A stretch of 64,000 bases of DNA from BACL11 sp945865535 (GCA_947502765.1 CANNBA010000009.1:1-64000), one strand, 5' to 3'. Shown: positions 42,837-52,094, counted from the first letter of the stretch. Translations and numbers: made by a program. Notes: generated by a model from the letters alone, not told the origin.

Positions 42837-44339
42837 ATGGATATTTTAAACTCATTAATAATAATCCCTATCATAACAGTAATTGCATTGCTTCTAGTGA
42901 AAGATTTAAAGCAAATCCGATTAATAGCAGCTATTGGTATGTTTATTGAGCTGATACAATCTATCCGATTATTATTTATGTATAGGGCCGAAAGAGCAGG
43001 CGGCAACACCTCTGAAATGATTTTTCAAAAATCTTATCAGTGGTTTGAGAGCATGAACATTCAGTATAATGTTGGAGTAGATGGGATTTCTGTTGTAATG
43101 ATTTTACTTACTGCAATTATTATTTTCTCGGCAATATTTGCCTCTTGGAAAGTCACTTATTTAGCCAAAGAATTCTTTATCTTACTCATTATTTTATCCG
43201 TTGGAGCATTTGGATTCTTTATCTCTTTGGATTTATTTGCTCTATTCTTCTTCTTAGAGTTAGCAATAATTCCTAAATTTTTATTGATAGCAATTTGGGG
43301 TAGTGGGAAAAAAGAATACAGTGCCATGAAATTAGCATTGATGTTGATGGGCGGTTCGGCTTTGATATTAATTGGCTTGTTAATGACTTATTTCAATACT
43401 GGTATTGGTGATGAGGATCATACTTGGAATTTACTTGAAATTGCCAAAATGCAAATTCCTTTAGCCGCTCAATTATTTATTTTCCCTTTTTTGTTTATTG
43501 GTTTTGGGATCTTCACTGCATTGTTTCCATTTCATACTTGGGTTCCTGACGGGCATTCGTCAGCACCAACTGCAGCTTCTATGTTTTTAGCAGGCATTTC
43601 TATGAAATTAGGCGGATACGGATGTTTGCGTGTTGCTACTTATTTAATGCCAGAAGCAGCAAATGAAATGGCATGGATATTTATCATCCTAACAAGTATC
43701 TCTGTAATCTATGGTGCCCTGGGGACACTTGCCCAAACTGACCTGAAATATATCAACGCCTATTCATCACTTAGCCATTGTGGCTTAATACTTTTTGCAA
43801 TATTAATGATGAATAAAACTTCCTTTAATGGGGCTATATTGCAAATGATTTCTCACGGATTAATGACTGCAATGTTCTTTGCACTTATAGGCATGATTTA
43901 TGAAAGAGTAGGCACAAGGGATATTAAACAATTAGGAGGGCTGATGAAAGTAATGCCCTTTTTAGCGGTGCTGTATGTTATAGCAGGATTGGCTTCATTA
44001 GGACTACCAGGATTAAGTGGTTTTGTTGCTGAAATGACCATTTTTGTAGGAGCTTTCCAACATGAAGATATTTTTCACAGAATTGCAACAATAATAGCGA
44101 TTTCATCAATTGTTGTAACAGCAGTATATATTTTAAGAGTAGTAGGAAAAGTACTTTTTGGTCCTTTTGTAAATGAAGCCCATGCAAAATTAACAGATGC
44201 TCTGTGGCATGAGAAATTACCACTAATTGTACTTTTAATCGCAATTGTTGGTATTGGTGTGGCGCCACTTTGGTTATCTGATTTAATTATGGATAGCCTA
44301 CAGCCAATAATAGCAAAATTAGCACTAGCAACACATTAA
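42837..44339 (+). CDS. nuoM: NDH-1 subunit M (antiporter-like)
   Basis: 500 residues, about 14 helices. FFFLELAIIPKFLLI carries the key Glu, FPFHTWVPDGHSSAPTAASM the Lys/His loop, and AYSSLSHCGLILFAI the second conserved region. Homologous to NuoL and NuoN and placed between them. One base separates it from nuoL. Confidence 0.95.
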   Translation: MDILNSLIIIPIITVIALLLVKDLKQIRLIAAIGMFIELIQSIRLLFMYRAERAGGNTSEMIFQKSYQWFESMNIQYNVGVDGISVVMILLTAIIIFSAIFASWKVTYLAKEFFILLIILSVGAFGFFISLDLFALFFFLELAIIPKFLLIAIWGSGKKEYSAMKLALMLMGGSALILIGLLMTYFNTGIGDEDHTWNLLEIAKMQIPLAAQLFIFPFLFIGFGIFTALFPFHTWVPDGHSSAPTAASMFLAGISMKLGGYGCLRVATYLMPEAANEMAWIFIILTSISVIYGALGTLAQTDLKYINAYSSLSHCGLILFAILMMNKTSFNGAILQMISHGLMTAMFFALIGMIYERVGTRDIKQLGGLMKVMPFLAVLYVIAGLASLGLPGLSGFVAEMTIFVGAFQHEDIFHRIATIIAISSIVVTAVYILRVVGKVLFGPFVNEAHAKLTDALWHEKLPLIVLLIAIVGIGVAPLWLSDLIMDSLQPIIAKLALATH

Positions 44340-44341
44340 AA

Positions 44342-45757
44342 ATGGAAATGTCAAACTTCATCATTATGAAACATGAGTTGCTTTTAACTTTAGCAACTTT
44401 AATACTGTTGATTGCCGAAATTACAATTGATGATAAGAAAAAAATTATCTCTTTTGCAATTACACTTTTTGGACTGCATACCCTTTACGGATTTTTTGGA
44501 AATAGCACAGGGGAGATATTTGGTGGCATGTACCAGAATTCTCCTTTAATTGTGCTGATGAAAAACATCTTGAATATTGGAGTGTTTATCATTTTATTAC
44601 AAGCTAGCACTTGGCTGCTAAAAGAAGAAAACAAAGCACGAATATCAGAGTTTTTTATTTTACTTTTTAGTACTTTAATTGGCATGAACTTTATGATTTC
44701 CTCTGGAGATTTCTTAATGTTTTATATAGGATTGGAACTGGCAACAATACCAATGGCGGTACTTGTGGCTTATAATACTTCTGATTCTAAATCATCTGAA
44801 GCAGGATTAAAATTAATTATGTCTGCTGCATTTTCTTCTGCTGTAATGCTGTTTGGGATTTCACTATTATACGGTCAATTTGGATCTCTTTATTTTGCGG
44901 AACTAATTTCAGAAAATATGAATGCTCCACTTACTATACTTGCTTTTATTATGTTTATTTCAGCTTTAGCATTCAAAATATCATTAGTTCCATTTCATTT
45001 TTGGACAGCTGATGTTTATGAAGGAGCTCCAACAAATGTTTCTTCATATCTTTCTGTAGTATCAAAAGGGGCGGCTGTTTTCATTTTTAGCATATTACTT
45101 TTTACAGTGTTCAAATCCATAGTTTCAATATGGTCAGAAATCTTGTGTATTTTGGCGGTTCTTACAATGACAATAGGAAATCTATTTGCTTTAAGACAAA
45201 CAAATATAAAGCGATTTTTAGCATTTTCATCAGTAGCCCAAGCAGGATTTATTTTATTAGGATTACTGGGTACAAATGAACTTGGAATGGCTACTGTTAT
45301 CTACTTTGTACTCATTTATGCATTTACTAACCTTGCTGCTTTTGGAGTTGTATCAGCAATTGAGAATGCTACAAACAAAGTGGATATATCAGATTATGAT
45401 GGACTTTATCATACCAACCCGAATATGAGTTTGTTAATGATGCTGGCTTTATTTTCCTTGGCTGGAATTCCTCCATTGGCTGGTTTCTTTGGTAAATTTT
45501 TCTTATTTACAGCAGCAGCGCAAAATGGATATTTCTGGCTGGTACTTATTGCTGCTTTAAATGCCACCCTCTCACTGTATTATTATTTAGTGTTAGTAAA
45601 AACTCTATTTATCAATAAAAATGATACTCCTATTGCTCGTATTGAGAATAACATTTATACTAAAATTTCCTTTGTAATTTGTTTGATAGGTATTTTTGTA
45701 TTAGGGTTTTATAGTGATATTTTTGAGTTTATTAATACTGTTTCAATAGGGCTATGA
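44342..45757 (+). CDS. nuoN: NDH-1 subunit N (antiporter-like)
   Basis: 471 residues, about 14 helices. FLMFYIGLELATIPMAVLVAYN, PFHFWTADVYEGAPTNVSSY and AFSSVAQAGFILLGLLG are the conserved motifs, with the central Glu and Lys. The stop overlaps the start of the next ORF by 4 bases (ATGA), indicating translational coupling with the uncharacterised protein at 45754. Confidence 0.95.
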   Translation: MEMSNFIIMKHELLLTLATLILLIAEITIDDKKKIISFAITLFGLHTLYGFFGNSTGEIFGGMYQNSPLIVLMKNILNIGVFIILLQASTWLLKEENKARISEFFILLFSTLIGMNFMISSGDFLMFYIGLELATIPMAVLVAYNTSDSKSSEAGLKLIMSAAFSSAVMLFGISLLYGQFGSLYFAELISENMNAPLTILAFIMFISALAFKISLVPFHFWTADVYEGAPTNVSSYLSVVSKGAAVFIFSILLFTVFKSIVSIWSEILCILAVLTMTIGNLFALRQTNIKRFLAFSSVAQAGFILLGLLGTNELGMATVIYFVLIYAFTNLAAFGVVSAIENATNKVDISDYDGLYHTNPNMSLLMMLALFSLAGIPPLAGFFGKFFLFTAAAQNGYFWLVLIAALNATLSLYYYLVLVKTLFINKNDTPIARIENNIYTKISFVICLIGIFVLGFYSDIFEFINTVSIGL

Positions 45758-46089
45758 GTTTATTAAACGGAAAACATACAATTAAAGAAATTGATGGCGT
45801 TAGGTGCACTGTCGTGGAACAAGGAGCTAGTGCTGAAAGAGTAAGTTTCTTAACCAATTTGCTTAGCCTAAATGGTTTGGAAGTGAAGACTGCGGAAGAA
45901 AGCAAAAAGGAGGAAGGGGATCCTCAAACTTATCTTTTAGGGGTAACCGATTTGGTTTTTCATTCAATTATTTGGATCTACGAGAGAAAACTAAAAACTC
46001 CTGAAGGTAAAAAAGTTACTCCAGATTATTGGAACCAAAAAACAAACAATTTAGAACCAAATTACTGGGATAAGAAGTTAAAAGAGTAA
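45754..46089 (+). CDS. Conserved-looking 111-residue protein coupled to nuoN
   Basis: No membrane helix, signal peptide or Cys pair is visible (one Cys, at about residue 19). The N-terminal half (KHTIKEIDGVRCTVVEQGAS) is a beta-alpha module; the second half is aromatic and Pro-rich (TDLVFHSIIWIYERKLKTP, PDYWNQKTNN, PNYWDKKLKE). The tandem PxYW motifs are distinctive. I recognise no family. The ATGA overlap with nuoN and the position at the end of the operon suggest an accessory, assembly or ferredoxin-docking role, which is inference. Confidence 0.7.
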   Translation: MSLLNGKHTIKEIDGVRCTVVEQGASAERVSFLTNLLSLNGLEVKTAEESKKEEGDPQTYLLGVTDLVFHSIIWIYERKLKTPEGKKVTPDYWNQKTNNLEPNYWDKKLKE

Positions 46090-46104
46090 TATTTACTAAA
46101 ATAA

Positions 46105-47070
46105 TTAGGAAATCCTTTCCATTAATTTATTAGAAAATAAAATTAAAGGTTGCTTATTTTCAGAATTAATAGCATCCAAATGCTTCATGGCTTTTGTATA
46201 ATGAGCCTTCATCATATCAATAGTATGCTTTTGGATATTTAAATTTTTAAAAATATCTTTTACTGCATTCACTTTTAATTCAGAATCGTCATTACTGGTA
46301 TAATAAACTTGCAATTTCTCTTTAGTTAAATCATCCCCTAATTGCAAGGCTTTTAAATATAAAAAGGTTTTCTTATTAGCCAAAATATCTCCTCCTACTT
46401 GTTTCCCAAAAGCTTCAGGGCTACCAAATACATCTAACAAATCATCTTTTAATTGAAATGCAATACCCATATTAATCCCAAACTCATACAGGTGATCTTG
46501 CTCCTCTTTATTAGCCCCAGCAGTAATTGCTCCAATCTGTAAAGAAGCCGCCAAAAGAATAGCCGTTTTATATTCTATCATTTTCATGTACTCAGCAAGA
46601 TTTACCTTATCCTGAGTCTCAAAATTCATATCCCACTGCTGGCCTTCACAAACCTCAACAGCAGCTTTACTAAAAACATCAAGAACCTCTCTTAAACTAT
46701 TTGAATCTACTTTTGCAAGCAACTGATAGGCCTGAATCATCATCACATCTCCAGATAATATAGCTACATTGTTATTCCATTTTTCATGTACTGTTGGGTT
46801 GCCTCTCCTAAGGGGAGCCTTATCCATAATATCATCATGTAGTAGTGTGAAATTATGAAAAAGTTCAATGGCTATTGCTGGAGAAAGTGCTTTTTCGACA
46901 TGCTTATCAAATAGCTGATGAGCCATTAAAACTAGTAGTGGGCGCATTCTTTTAGCTTGCAATCCCATAATGTATTTAATGGGATCATAAAGTAACTCTG
47001 GAGATTTTGGAAAAGTTAAATTCCCTAACTCTTTTTCAATAATTTCTCCAAGCTCTGTTAAATCTTTCAC
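46105..47070 (-). CDS. Polyprenyl (geranylgeranyl/farnesyl) diphosphate synthase
   Basis: 321 residues, all-helical trans-prenyltransferase. LLHDDIMDKAPLRRGNPTVH is the first Asp-rich motif (DDIMD), and QLKDDLLDVFG the second (DDLLD), with GKQVGGDILANKKT behind it. The two bulky residues before DDIMD (FTLLHDD) suggest a C15-C20 chain length, but this is not certain. It could supply carotenoid and quinone precursors, including retinal. It is convergent with the nuo operon and shares one base with rfbA. Confidence 0.9.
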   Translation of the reverse strand: MKDLTELGEIIEKELGNLTFPKSPELLYDPIKYIMGLQAKRMRPLLVLMAHQLFDKHVEKALSPAIAIELFHNFTLLHDDIMDKAPLRRGNPTVHEKWNNNVAILSGDVMMIQAYQLLAKVDSNSLREVLDVFSKAAVEVCEGQQWDMNFETQDKVNLAEYMKMIEYKTAILLAASLQIGAITAGANKEEQDHLYEFGINMGIAFQLKDDLLDVFGSPEAFGKQVGGDILANKKTFLYLKALQLGDDLTKEKLQVYYTSNDDSELKVNAVKDIFKNLNIQKHTIDMMKAHYTKAMKHLDAINSENKQPLILFSNKLMERIS

Positions 47071-47927
47071 TATTTTTTTACAAGATTAACTAAATATTCG
47101 CCATAGCCACTTTTGCGTAATGGCTCTGCAATTTCGAGTAATTTTGCATCATCAATATAACCCATTCTGTAAGCCGCTTCCTCAATACAACCAGTTTTTC
47201 GCCCTTGCCTTTGTTCAATTGCTTGTATAAATTGATTTGCTTGTAATAAAGATTGAAAAGTGCCTGTATCTAGCCAAGTAGTTTCACTGCCTAGAACCTG
47301 TACATCCAGCATTCCTCTTTTTAAATACTCTATATTTACATCTGTAATTTCGTATTCTCCCCTAGCAGATGGCTGTATCCTTTTAGCAATTTCCACTACA
47401 GAATTATCGTAGTAATACAGTCCAGGGACCACATAATTTGACTTAGGATATGTTGGTTTTTCTTCTAAAGAAACGGCCTTAAAATGTGAATCAAATTCTA
47501 CTACTCCATATCTTTCAGGGTCGTGAACATGATAGCCAAAAATTATCCCTCCATCTACATTTTTACATTCTTGCAAAGTCTTAATTGGCATTTGGAAAAT
47601 ATTATCCCCAAGTATTAAGCAAACTTTATCATTTCCAATAAATTCCTCTCCAAGAACAAATGCTTGAGCCAATCCGTTTGGCACTTCTTGTACTTTATAA
47701 GCTAACTTGCATCCTATTCTACTTCCATCACCTAACAACTTTTTAAATAAGGGCAAATCATGAGGAGTAGAAATAATCAAAATCTCATTGATACCCGAAT
47801 ATATCAAAGTAGATAGTGGATAATAAATCATGGGTTTATCATAAATTGGCATCATTTGCTTACTCATCGCCAATGTAAGTGGATGCAATCTTGTTCCAGA
47901 TCCTCCTGCTAAAATTATTCCTTTCAT
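47070..47927 (-). CDS. rfbA: Glucose-1-phosphate thymidylyltransferase
   Basis: 285 residues, full length. MKGIILAGGSGTRLHPLTLA is the nucleotide-binding loop, then SKQMMPIYDKPMIYYPLSTL, LGDNIFQMP, EKPTYPKSNYVVPGLYYYD and TWLDTGTFQSLLQANQFI. It makes dTDP-glucose for surface deoxysugars such as rhamnose. rfbB, rfbC and rfbD are not in the window, so the pathway is completed elsewhere or the product feeds another sugar. Confidence 0.94.
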   Translation of the reverse strand: MKGIILAGGSGTRLHPLTLAMSKQMMPIYDKPMIYYPLSTLIYSGINEILIISTPHDLPLFKKLLGDGSRIGCKLAYKVQEVPNGLAQAFVLGEEFIGNDKVCLILGDNIFQMPIKTLQECKNVDGGIIFGYHVHDPERYGVVEFDSHFKAVSLEEKPTYPKSNYVVPGLYYYDNSVVEIAKRIQPSARGEYEITDVNIEYLKRGMLDVQVLGSETTWLDTGTFQSLLQANQFIQAIEQRQGRKTGCIEEAAYRMGYIDDAKLLEIAEPLRKSGYGEYLVNLVKK

Positions 47928-47943
47928 TGTATTCTACTCTTTA

Positions 47944-48507
47944 TTAAACAGTCATAATATCTGACTCTTTTTTAAGGTAAATAGCATCAATTCTAGAAGA
48001 GTAAGTGCTTGTTAAATCTTGGACTGAATCTTCTGCATCCCTAACAAGATCTTCTGAAAGACCATCTTTCCCAAGTTTTCTCATTTCATCATTAGTCTTT
48101 TGTCTAATATTTCTTACGCTAACTTTAGAATTTTCAATTTCAGCTTTAGCTTGTTTTACTAAATCTCTTCTTCTTTCTTCTGTTAGTGGAGGAACATTTA
48201 TAATTATTTTTTCTCCATTATTTGCTGGATTAAACCCAAGATTTGCCTCAACAATTGCTTGCTCTATATCGGTAATTAAGCTTTTATCAAATGGCTGAAT
48301 AGAAATAGTCTGGGCATCAGCAGTAGATATATTTGCGGCTTGTGCTAATGGAGTTTGGACACCATAATAATTAATCTTTATCGCACTCAACATTTGCGGA
48401 TTTGCTTTTCCAGCTCTAATCTTAGCTAAAGCGCTTTCAAGGCGTGTAATTACTTCTTGCATTGCTTCTTTTGCAACATCAAGGTTAAAATTTACTTCTT
48501 CTGTCAT
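47944..48507 (-). CDS. frr: Ribosome recycling factor
   Basis: 187 residues, full length. MKEVITRLESALAKIRAGKANP-like start (AMQEVITRLESALAKIRAGK), ANPQMLSAIKINYYGVQTPL, and the C-terminal helix TEERRRDLVKQAKAEIENSKV match Frr. It splits post-termination ribosomes with EF-G. Last gene of the rplM-rpsI-rpsB-tsf-pyrH-frr line; three bases from pyrH. Confidence 0.96.
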   Translation of the reverse strand: MTEEVNFNLDVAKEAMQEVITRLESALAKIRAGKANPQMLSAIKINYYGVQTPLAQAANISTADAQTISIQPFDKSLITDIEQAIVEANLGFNPANNGEKIIINVPPLTEERRRDLVKQAKAEIENSKVSVRNIRQKTNDEMRKLGKDGLSEDLVRDAEDSVQDLTSTYSSRIDAIYLKKESDIMTV

Positions 48508-48510
48508 AAT

Positions 48511-49227
48511 TTATTCTATTGAAGATTCTACAAGAGTGCCTACATTTTTTCCCTCACATACTTTAGTAAGATTCCCTTCTACATTCATATTAAATACTTT
48601 TATTGGTAAATTATTTTCTTGACAAAGCGTAAATGCCGTCAAGTCCATAACACTTAATTTCATTTGCAATACCTGATCAAAACTAATTGATTCGTATTTT
48701 TTTGCAGAAGGATTTTTTTCAGGATCATCTGAATAAATTCCATCAACCCTTGTTCCTTTAAGTATCACATCTGCCTCAATTTCAATGGCACGCAAAACAG
48801 CAGCTGTATCTGTTGTAAAATACGGATTTCCAGTACCTCCACCAAAAATAACTACCCTTCCTTTTTGAAGATGACTCATAGCTCTTCTTCTTATGTACGG
48901 CTCGGCAACTTGCTCCATTCTTATAGCTGTAAGTAGTCTAGTTTTTATACTTATTGATTCCAAAGCAGATTGCAAAGCCATCCCGTTTATAATAGTAGCT
49001 AACATACCCATATAATCTCCTTGAACCCTATCAAAACCTGCTCCTTCTGATTGGATTCCTCTGTAAATATTTCCGCCACCAATTACGACAGCAACTTCAA
49101 CACCTTTCTTAATAATAGCATTAATATCATTTGCATATTTACTCAGCATTTTTGGATCAATACCATATTCTCCATTGCCCATTAATGATTCTCCACTAAG
49201 TTTTAAAAGGATTCTTTTATATTTCAT
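48511..49227 (-). CDS. pyrH: UMP kinase
   Basis: 238 residues. KRILLKLSGESLMG, VIGGGNIYRGIQ, GVDG-like RVQGDYMGMLATIINGMALQ and the AAAT-like VIFGGGTGNPYFTTDTAAVLRA are the amino-acid kinase motifs of PyrH. It phosphorylates UMP to UDP using ATP. Three bases from frr and about 110 from tsf, with a hairpin in between. Confidence 0.96.
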   Translation of the reverse strand: MKYKRILLKLSGESLMGNGEYGIDPKMLSKYANDINAIIKKGVEVAVVIGGGNIYRGIQSEGAGFDRVQGDYMGMLATIINGMALQSALESISIKTRLLTAIRMEQVAEPYIRRRAMSHLQKGRVVIFGGGTGNPYFTTDTAAVLRAIEIEADVILKGTRVDGIYSDDPEKNPSAKKYESISFDQVLQMKLSVMDLTAFTLCQENNLPIKVFNMNVEGNLTKVCEGKNVGTLVESSIE

Positions 49228-49288
49228 AGCTTAAAAAGTTTTTCAAAGATAACTAATTGATTTAAAGTAAAAATTAATTTTTAAACAT

Positions 49289-49318
49289 AAAAAAACCACC
49301 CTAAATAGAGTGGTCTTA
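49289..49318 (-). terminator. Terminator-like hairpin after tsf
   Basis: ACCAC (49295-49299) and GTGGT (49310-49314) pair around a 10-base loop with flanking A and T residues. It lies in the 108-base gap between tsf and pyrH and may attenuate rather than stop transcription. Confidence 0.5.
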
Positions 49319-49335
49319 AATACTATTTATAAAAA

Positions 49336-50301
49336 TTATCCTAATGATACTTTTTTAAATACTGAAACAGCCACATCTCCATAAGTTGCAATATATTGAG
49401 CGACATTTTTATTTTCATCTTTAATAAACTTCTGATCTAATAAACACATCTCTTGATCTAAAGTGGTGTTGTCAGAAATAAATCTATCCATTTTTCCGGG
49501 AACAATTTTATCCCAAATATGCTCTGGCTTACCTTCTGAAGCTAACTCTGCTTCAATAACCGATTTTGCTTCAGACATAATCTTATCAGTTAATTGTGCC
49601 ATTGAAATATACTCAGGAACATTTTTTAAGGTTTTTCCTAATCTCCCAAGCTCAATATTCTCTTTCTCAATAACTGCAATTCTAGCTTCAGTTTCGGATG
49701 CAATAAAAGCAGAATCAAAATCTTTGTAAGACAAAGTAGTTGCTCCCATTGAAGCTATCTGCATTGCTAAATCTTTTGATAATTCCTCAGCATTGCTAAC
49801 TGAATTATTAAGCCCAACTAAAACAGCAATCTTACTGCCATGAGTATAAGACCCAACAAAATTGGCATCAACTCTTTCAAATCCTGAAATTTCTATCTTC
49901 TCTCCTATAACACCAGTTTGTTCAATTAACTTATCAGCAACGCTCATCCCTCCAAAATCAGCTGCAAGAAAAGCATCTTTGCTACTATAATTTAAAGCAA
50001 TATCGGTAAAATCGTTTGCTAAAGCTATATAGGAATCATTTTTAGCAACAAAATCAGTTTCGCAAGCCAACACTATTGCAACACCAGAAGTGTTATCCGG
50101 ATTAATTTTTGTGATTGCAATACCCTCACTAGCATTTCTATCAGCACGATTAGCTGCTACTTTTTGTCCTTTCTTTCTTAATACAATAATTGCTGCCTCA
50201 AAATCACCATTTGCCTCAATCAATGCCGTTTTACAGTCCATCATTCCTGCCCCTGTTTGCTGTCTTAATTTGGCTACATCAGCCGCTTTAATATCTGCCA
50301 T
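49336..50301 (-). CDS. tsf: Elongation factor Ts
   Basis: 321 residues. VAKLRQQTGAGMMDCKTALIEA and GDFEAAIIVLRKKGQKVAANR are the N-terminal UBA-like EF-Ts signature, with VACETDFVAKN and the second subdomain following; the C-terminal end GDVAVSVFKKVSLG is regular. It recharges EF-Tu with GTP. Preceded by rpsB with 26 bases between. Confidence 0.95.
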   Translation of the reverse strand: MADIKAADVAKLRQQTGAGMMDCKTALIEANGDFEAAIIVLRKKGQKVAANRADRNASEGIAITKINPDNTSGVAIVLACETDFVAKNDSYIALANDFTDIALNYSSKDAFLAADFGGMSVADKLIEQTGVIGEKIEISGFERVDANFVGSYTHGSKIAVLVGLNNSVSNAEELSKDLAMQIASMGATTLSYKDFDSAFIASETEARIAVIEKENIELGRLGKTLKNVPEYISMAQLTDKIMSEAKSVIEAELASEGKPEHIWDKIVPGKMDRFISDNTTLDQEMCLLDQKFIKDENKNVAQYIATYGDVAVSVFKKVSLG

Positions 50302-50327
50302 TTTATCTTCTTAATATCTTTTATTTA

Positions 50328-51080
50328 CTATTTTTCTTCAGAAATCTGCTTTGCTTTTTCTTTTTTCTCTTCATCTTTTACTTCTTGCTCAGCTCCTCTT
50401 TCTTCTAACCCTTCAGTAATAGCTTTTTTAACAATTGCTACTATGCATTCAATAGATTTTGAAGCGTCATCATTGGCTGGAATAGGGAAATCAATAACTC
50501 TAGGATTAGTATTGGTATCGGTCATAGCAAATGTACGAATGCCTAAATGATTAGCCTCAGCTATAGCAATACTTTCTTTATTAGTATCAATAACAAAAAT
50601 TGCTTCTGGCATTCTTGTCATTTTTACAATACTTCCTAAATTTAATTCTAATTTGGCTCTTTGCCTATCAATTTGCAATCTTTCTCTTTTTGATAAAGAA
50701 TCAAACGTCCCATCTTCTTTCATCTTATCAATTGTTTGCATTTTTTTAATTGACTTACGGATAGTAGCAAAATTGGTTAATAAACCCCCTGGCCATCTTT
50801 CAGTAATATAAGGCATGTTAAGCGCTTCAGCTGTTTGAGCAATAACGTCTTTAGCTTGTTTTTTTGTAGCAACAAATAAAATCTTTTTACCAGATTTTGC
50901 TATTTGCTTCATTGCACTAGCAGCATCCTCAATCATTGCAACTGTTTTGTTAAGATCAATGATATGAAGTCCATTACGCTCCATAAATATATAAGGAGCC
51001 ATTGCTGGATTGTACTTTTTCTTTAGGTGACCAAAATGTACACCTGCTTCTAATAATTCTTTGAAATTTGTTCTTGCCAT
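50328..51080 (-). CDS. rpsB: 30S ribosomal protein S2
   Basis: 250 residues. LLEAGVHFGHLKKKYNPAM, PYIFMERNGLHIIDLNKT, WPGGLLTNF and GIRTFAMTDTNTNPRVID are S2 motifs. The C-terminal 30 residues are an acidic-basic low-complexity tail (QEVKDEEKKEKAKQISEEK), longer than the bacterial minimum but common in Bacteroidota. 97 bases of sequence separate it from rpsI; a regulatory leader could lie there but I cannot identify one. Confidence 0.96.
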   Translation of the reverse strand: MARTNFKELLEAGVHFGHLKKKYNPAMAPYIFMERNGLHIIDLNKTVAMIEDAASAMKQIAKSGKKILFVATKKQAKDVIAQTAEALNMPYITERWPGGLLTNFATIRKSIKKMQTIDKMKEDGTFDSLSKRERLQIDRQRAKLELNLGSIVKMTRMPEAIFVIDTNKESIAIAEANHLGIRTFAMTDTNTNPRVIDFPIPANDDASKSIECIVAIVKKAITEGLEERGAEQEVKDEEKKEKAKQISEEK

Positions 51081-51177
51081 GTTTACTTTCTTTTTTCGTT
51101 AAGCAACTGCCCGGTAGAAGTAATTTACTTGTCCTTGCAGTTTAGATGCTAAACATTTATTAATTAATTGATTGTCT

Positions 51178-51564
51178 CTATCTTTTAACCCACTGGAATT
51201 GCTTCCTTGCTTTTTTCTGTCCAGGTTTTTTACGCTCAACTACTCTTGCGTCTCTTGTTAATAAACCTTGTGACTTTAAAGCTGGTCTGTTTTCAGGATT
51301 AAATTCGCATAAAGCTCTTGAAATTGCTAAACGGATAGCCTCAGCTTGACCAGTAGTACCTCCTCCATCAACATTTACTTTTACATCAAACTTGCCTGAT
51401 AAATCAGCTGTTTTAAATGGTTGTTCTAATTTGTACTGCATAGTATCAACAGGAAAATACTCTTTAAAATCTTTACCATTTACAGTAATATTTCCTTTAC
51501 CTTGTGACAAGTAGATTCTTGCAACAGCCTCTTTTCTTCTTCCAATTGTGTGAATGATATCCAT
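51178..51564 (-). CDS. rpsI: 30S ribosomal protein S9
   Basis: 128 residues. GRRKEAVARIYLSQGKGNITVNG, DVKVNVDGGGTTGQAEAIRL and the basic tail DARVVERKKPGQKKARKQFQWVKR (core KKPGQKKARK) are the S9 features; the final Lys-Arg reaches the P-site tRNA. Three bases from rplM, as in most bacteria. Confidence 0.97.
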   Translation of the reverse strand: MDIIHTIGRRKEAVARIYLSQGKGNITVNGKDFKEYFPVDTMQYKLEQPFKTADLSGKFDVKVNVDGGGTTGQAEAIRLAISRALCEFNPENRPALKSQGLLTRDARVVERKKPGQKKARKQFQWVKR

Positions 51565-51567
51565 AAT

Positions 51568-52023
51568 TTATTTCAAGTCGTTTAAGTTGAGTGTTTTTGG
51601 TTTTTGAGCTTCTTGATCGTGCTCAGCCCCTGGATAAATATAACAATTTCTTAAGATTGCTGAGGCCAATTTATTTTTAGGCAACATCCCTCTTATTGCA
51701 TGTCTTACTACAGAAGTTTCGTCTTTAGCTAACATTTCGGAAGGAGAAACTCTTTTTTGTCCACCAGGATATCCTGTATGAGAAAATAATTCTCTGTCTG
51801 TCATTTTCTTTCCAGTCATAACAATTTTACCTGCATTAAGGATGATTACATAATCACCACAATCAGCATGAGGAGTGAAATTAGTTTTGAATTTTCCTCT
51901 TAAAACTTTGGCAATTTTTGATGCCATTCTTCCTAGAATTTGTCCTTCAGCATCAACAACAAACCACTGTTTTCCTGCTGTTTCCTTATTTCCTGATATT
52001 GTTTTGTAACTTAATGTATCCAC
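51568..52023 (-). CDS. rplM: 50S ribosomal protein L13
   Basis: 151 residues. WFVVDAEGQILGRMASKIAKVLRG, CGDYVIILNAGKIVMTGKK, KVYFHHTGYPGG-like SHTGYPGGQKRVS and AIRGMLPKNKL match L13. First gene of the rplM-rpsI-rpsB-tsf-pyrH-frr cluster, with a strong promoter 36-66 bases upstream of its start. Confidence 0.97.
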   Translation of the reverse strand: MDTLSYKTISGNKETAGKQWFVVDAEGQILGRMASKIAKVLRGKFKTNFTPHADCGDYVIILNAGKIVMTGKKMTDRELFSHTGYPGGQKRVSPSEMLAKDETSVVRHAIRGMLPKNKLASAILRNCYIYPGAEHDQEAQKPKTLNLNDLK

Positions 52024-52058
52024 TGTATAATATGTTTTAGTCCTTTATAAAAGGGGTG

Positions 52059-52088
52059 CAAATTTACACTTTTTTCTATTTCAGCAAA
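52059..52088 (-). promoter_or_regulatory. Promoter of the rplM-rpsI-rpsB cluster
   Basis: On the minus strand TTTG (52088-52085), 18 bases, then TAAATTTG (52066-52059): a near-consensus Bacteroidota promoter. Predicted start near 52053, leaving about 30 bases of leader before 52023. Confidence 0.65.
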
Positions 52089-52094
52089 ATATTA

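Noticed and set aside
51081..51177. Ribosomal-protein autoregulatory leader before rpsB
   Set aside because: The 97-base gap could hold one, but I could not pair a convincing conserved structure by eye.
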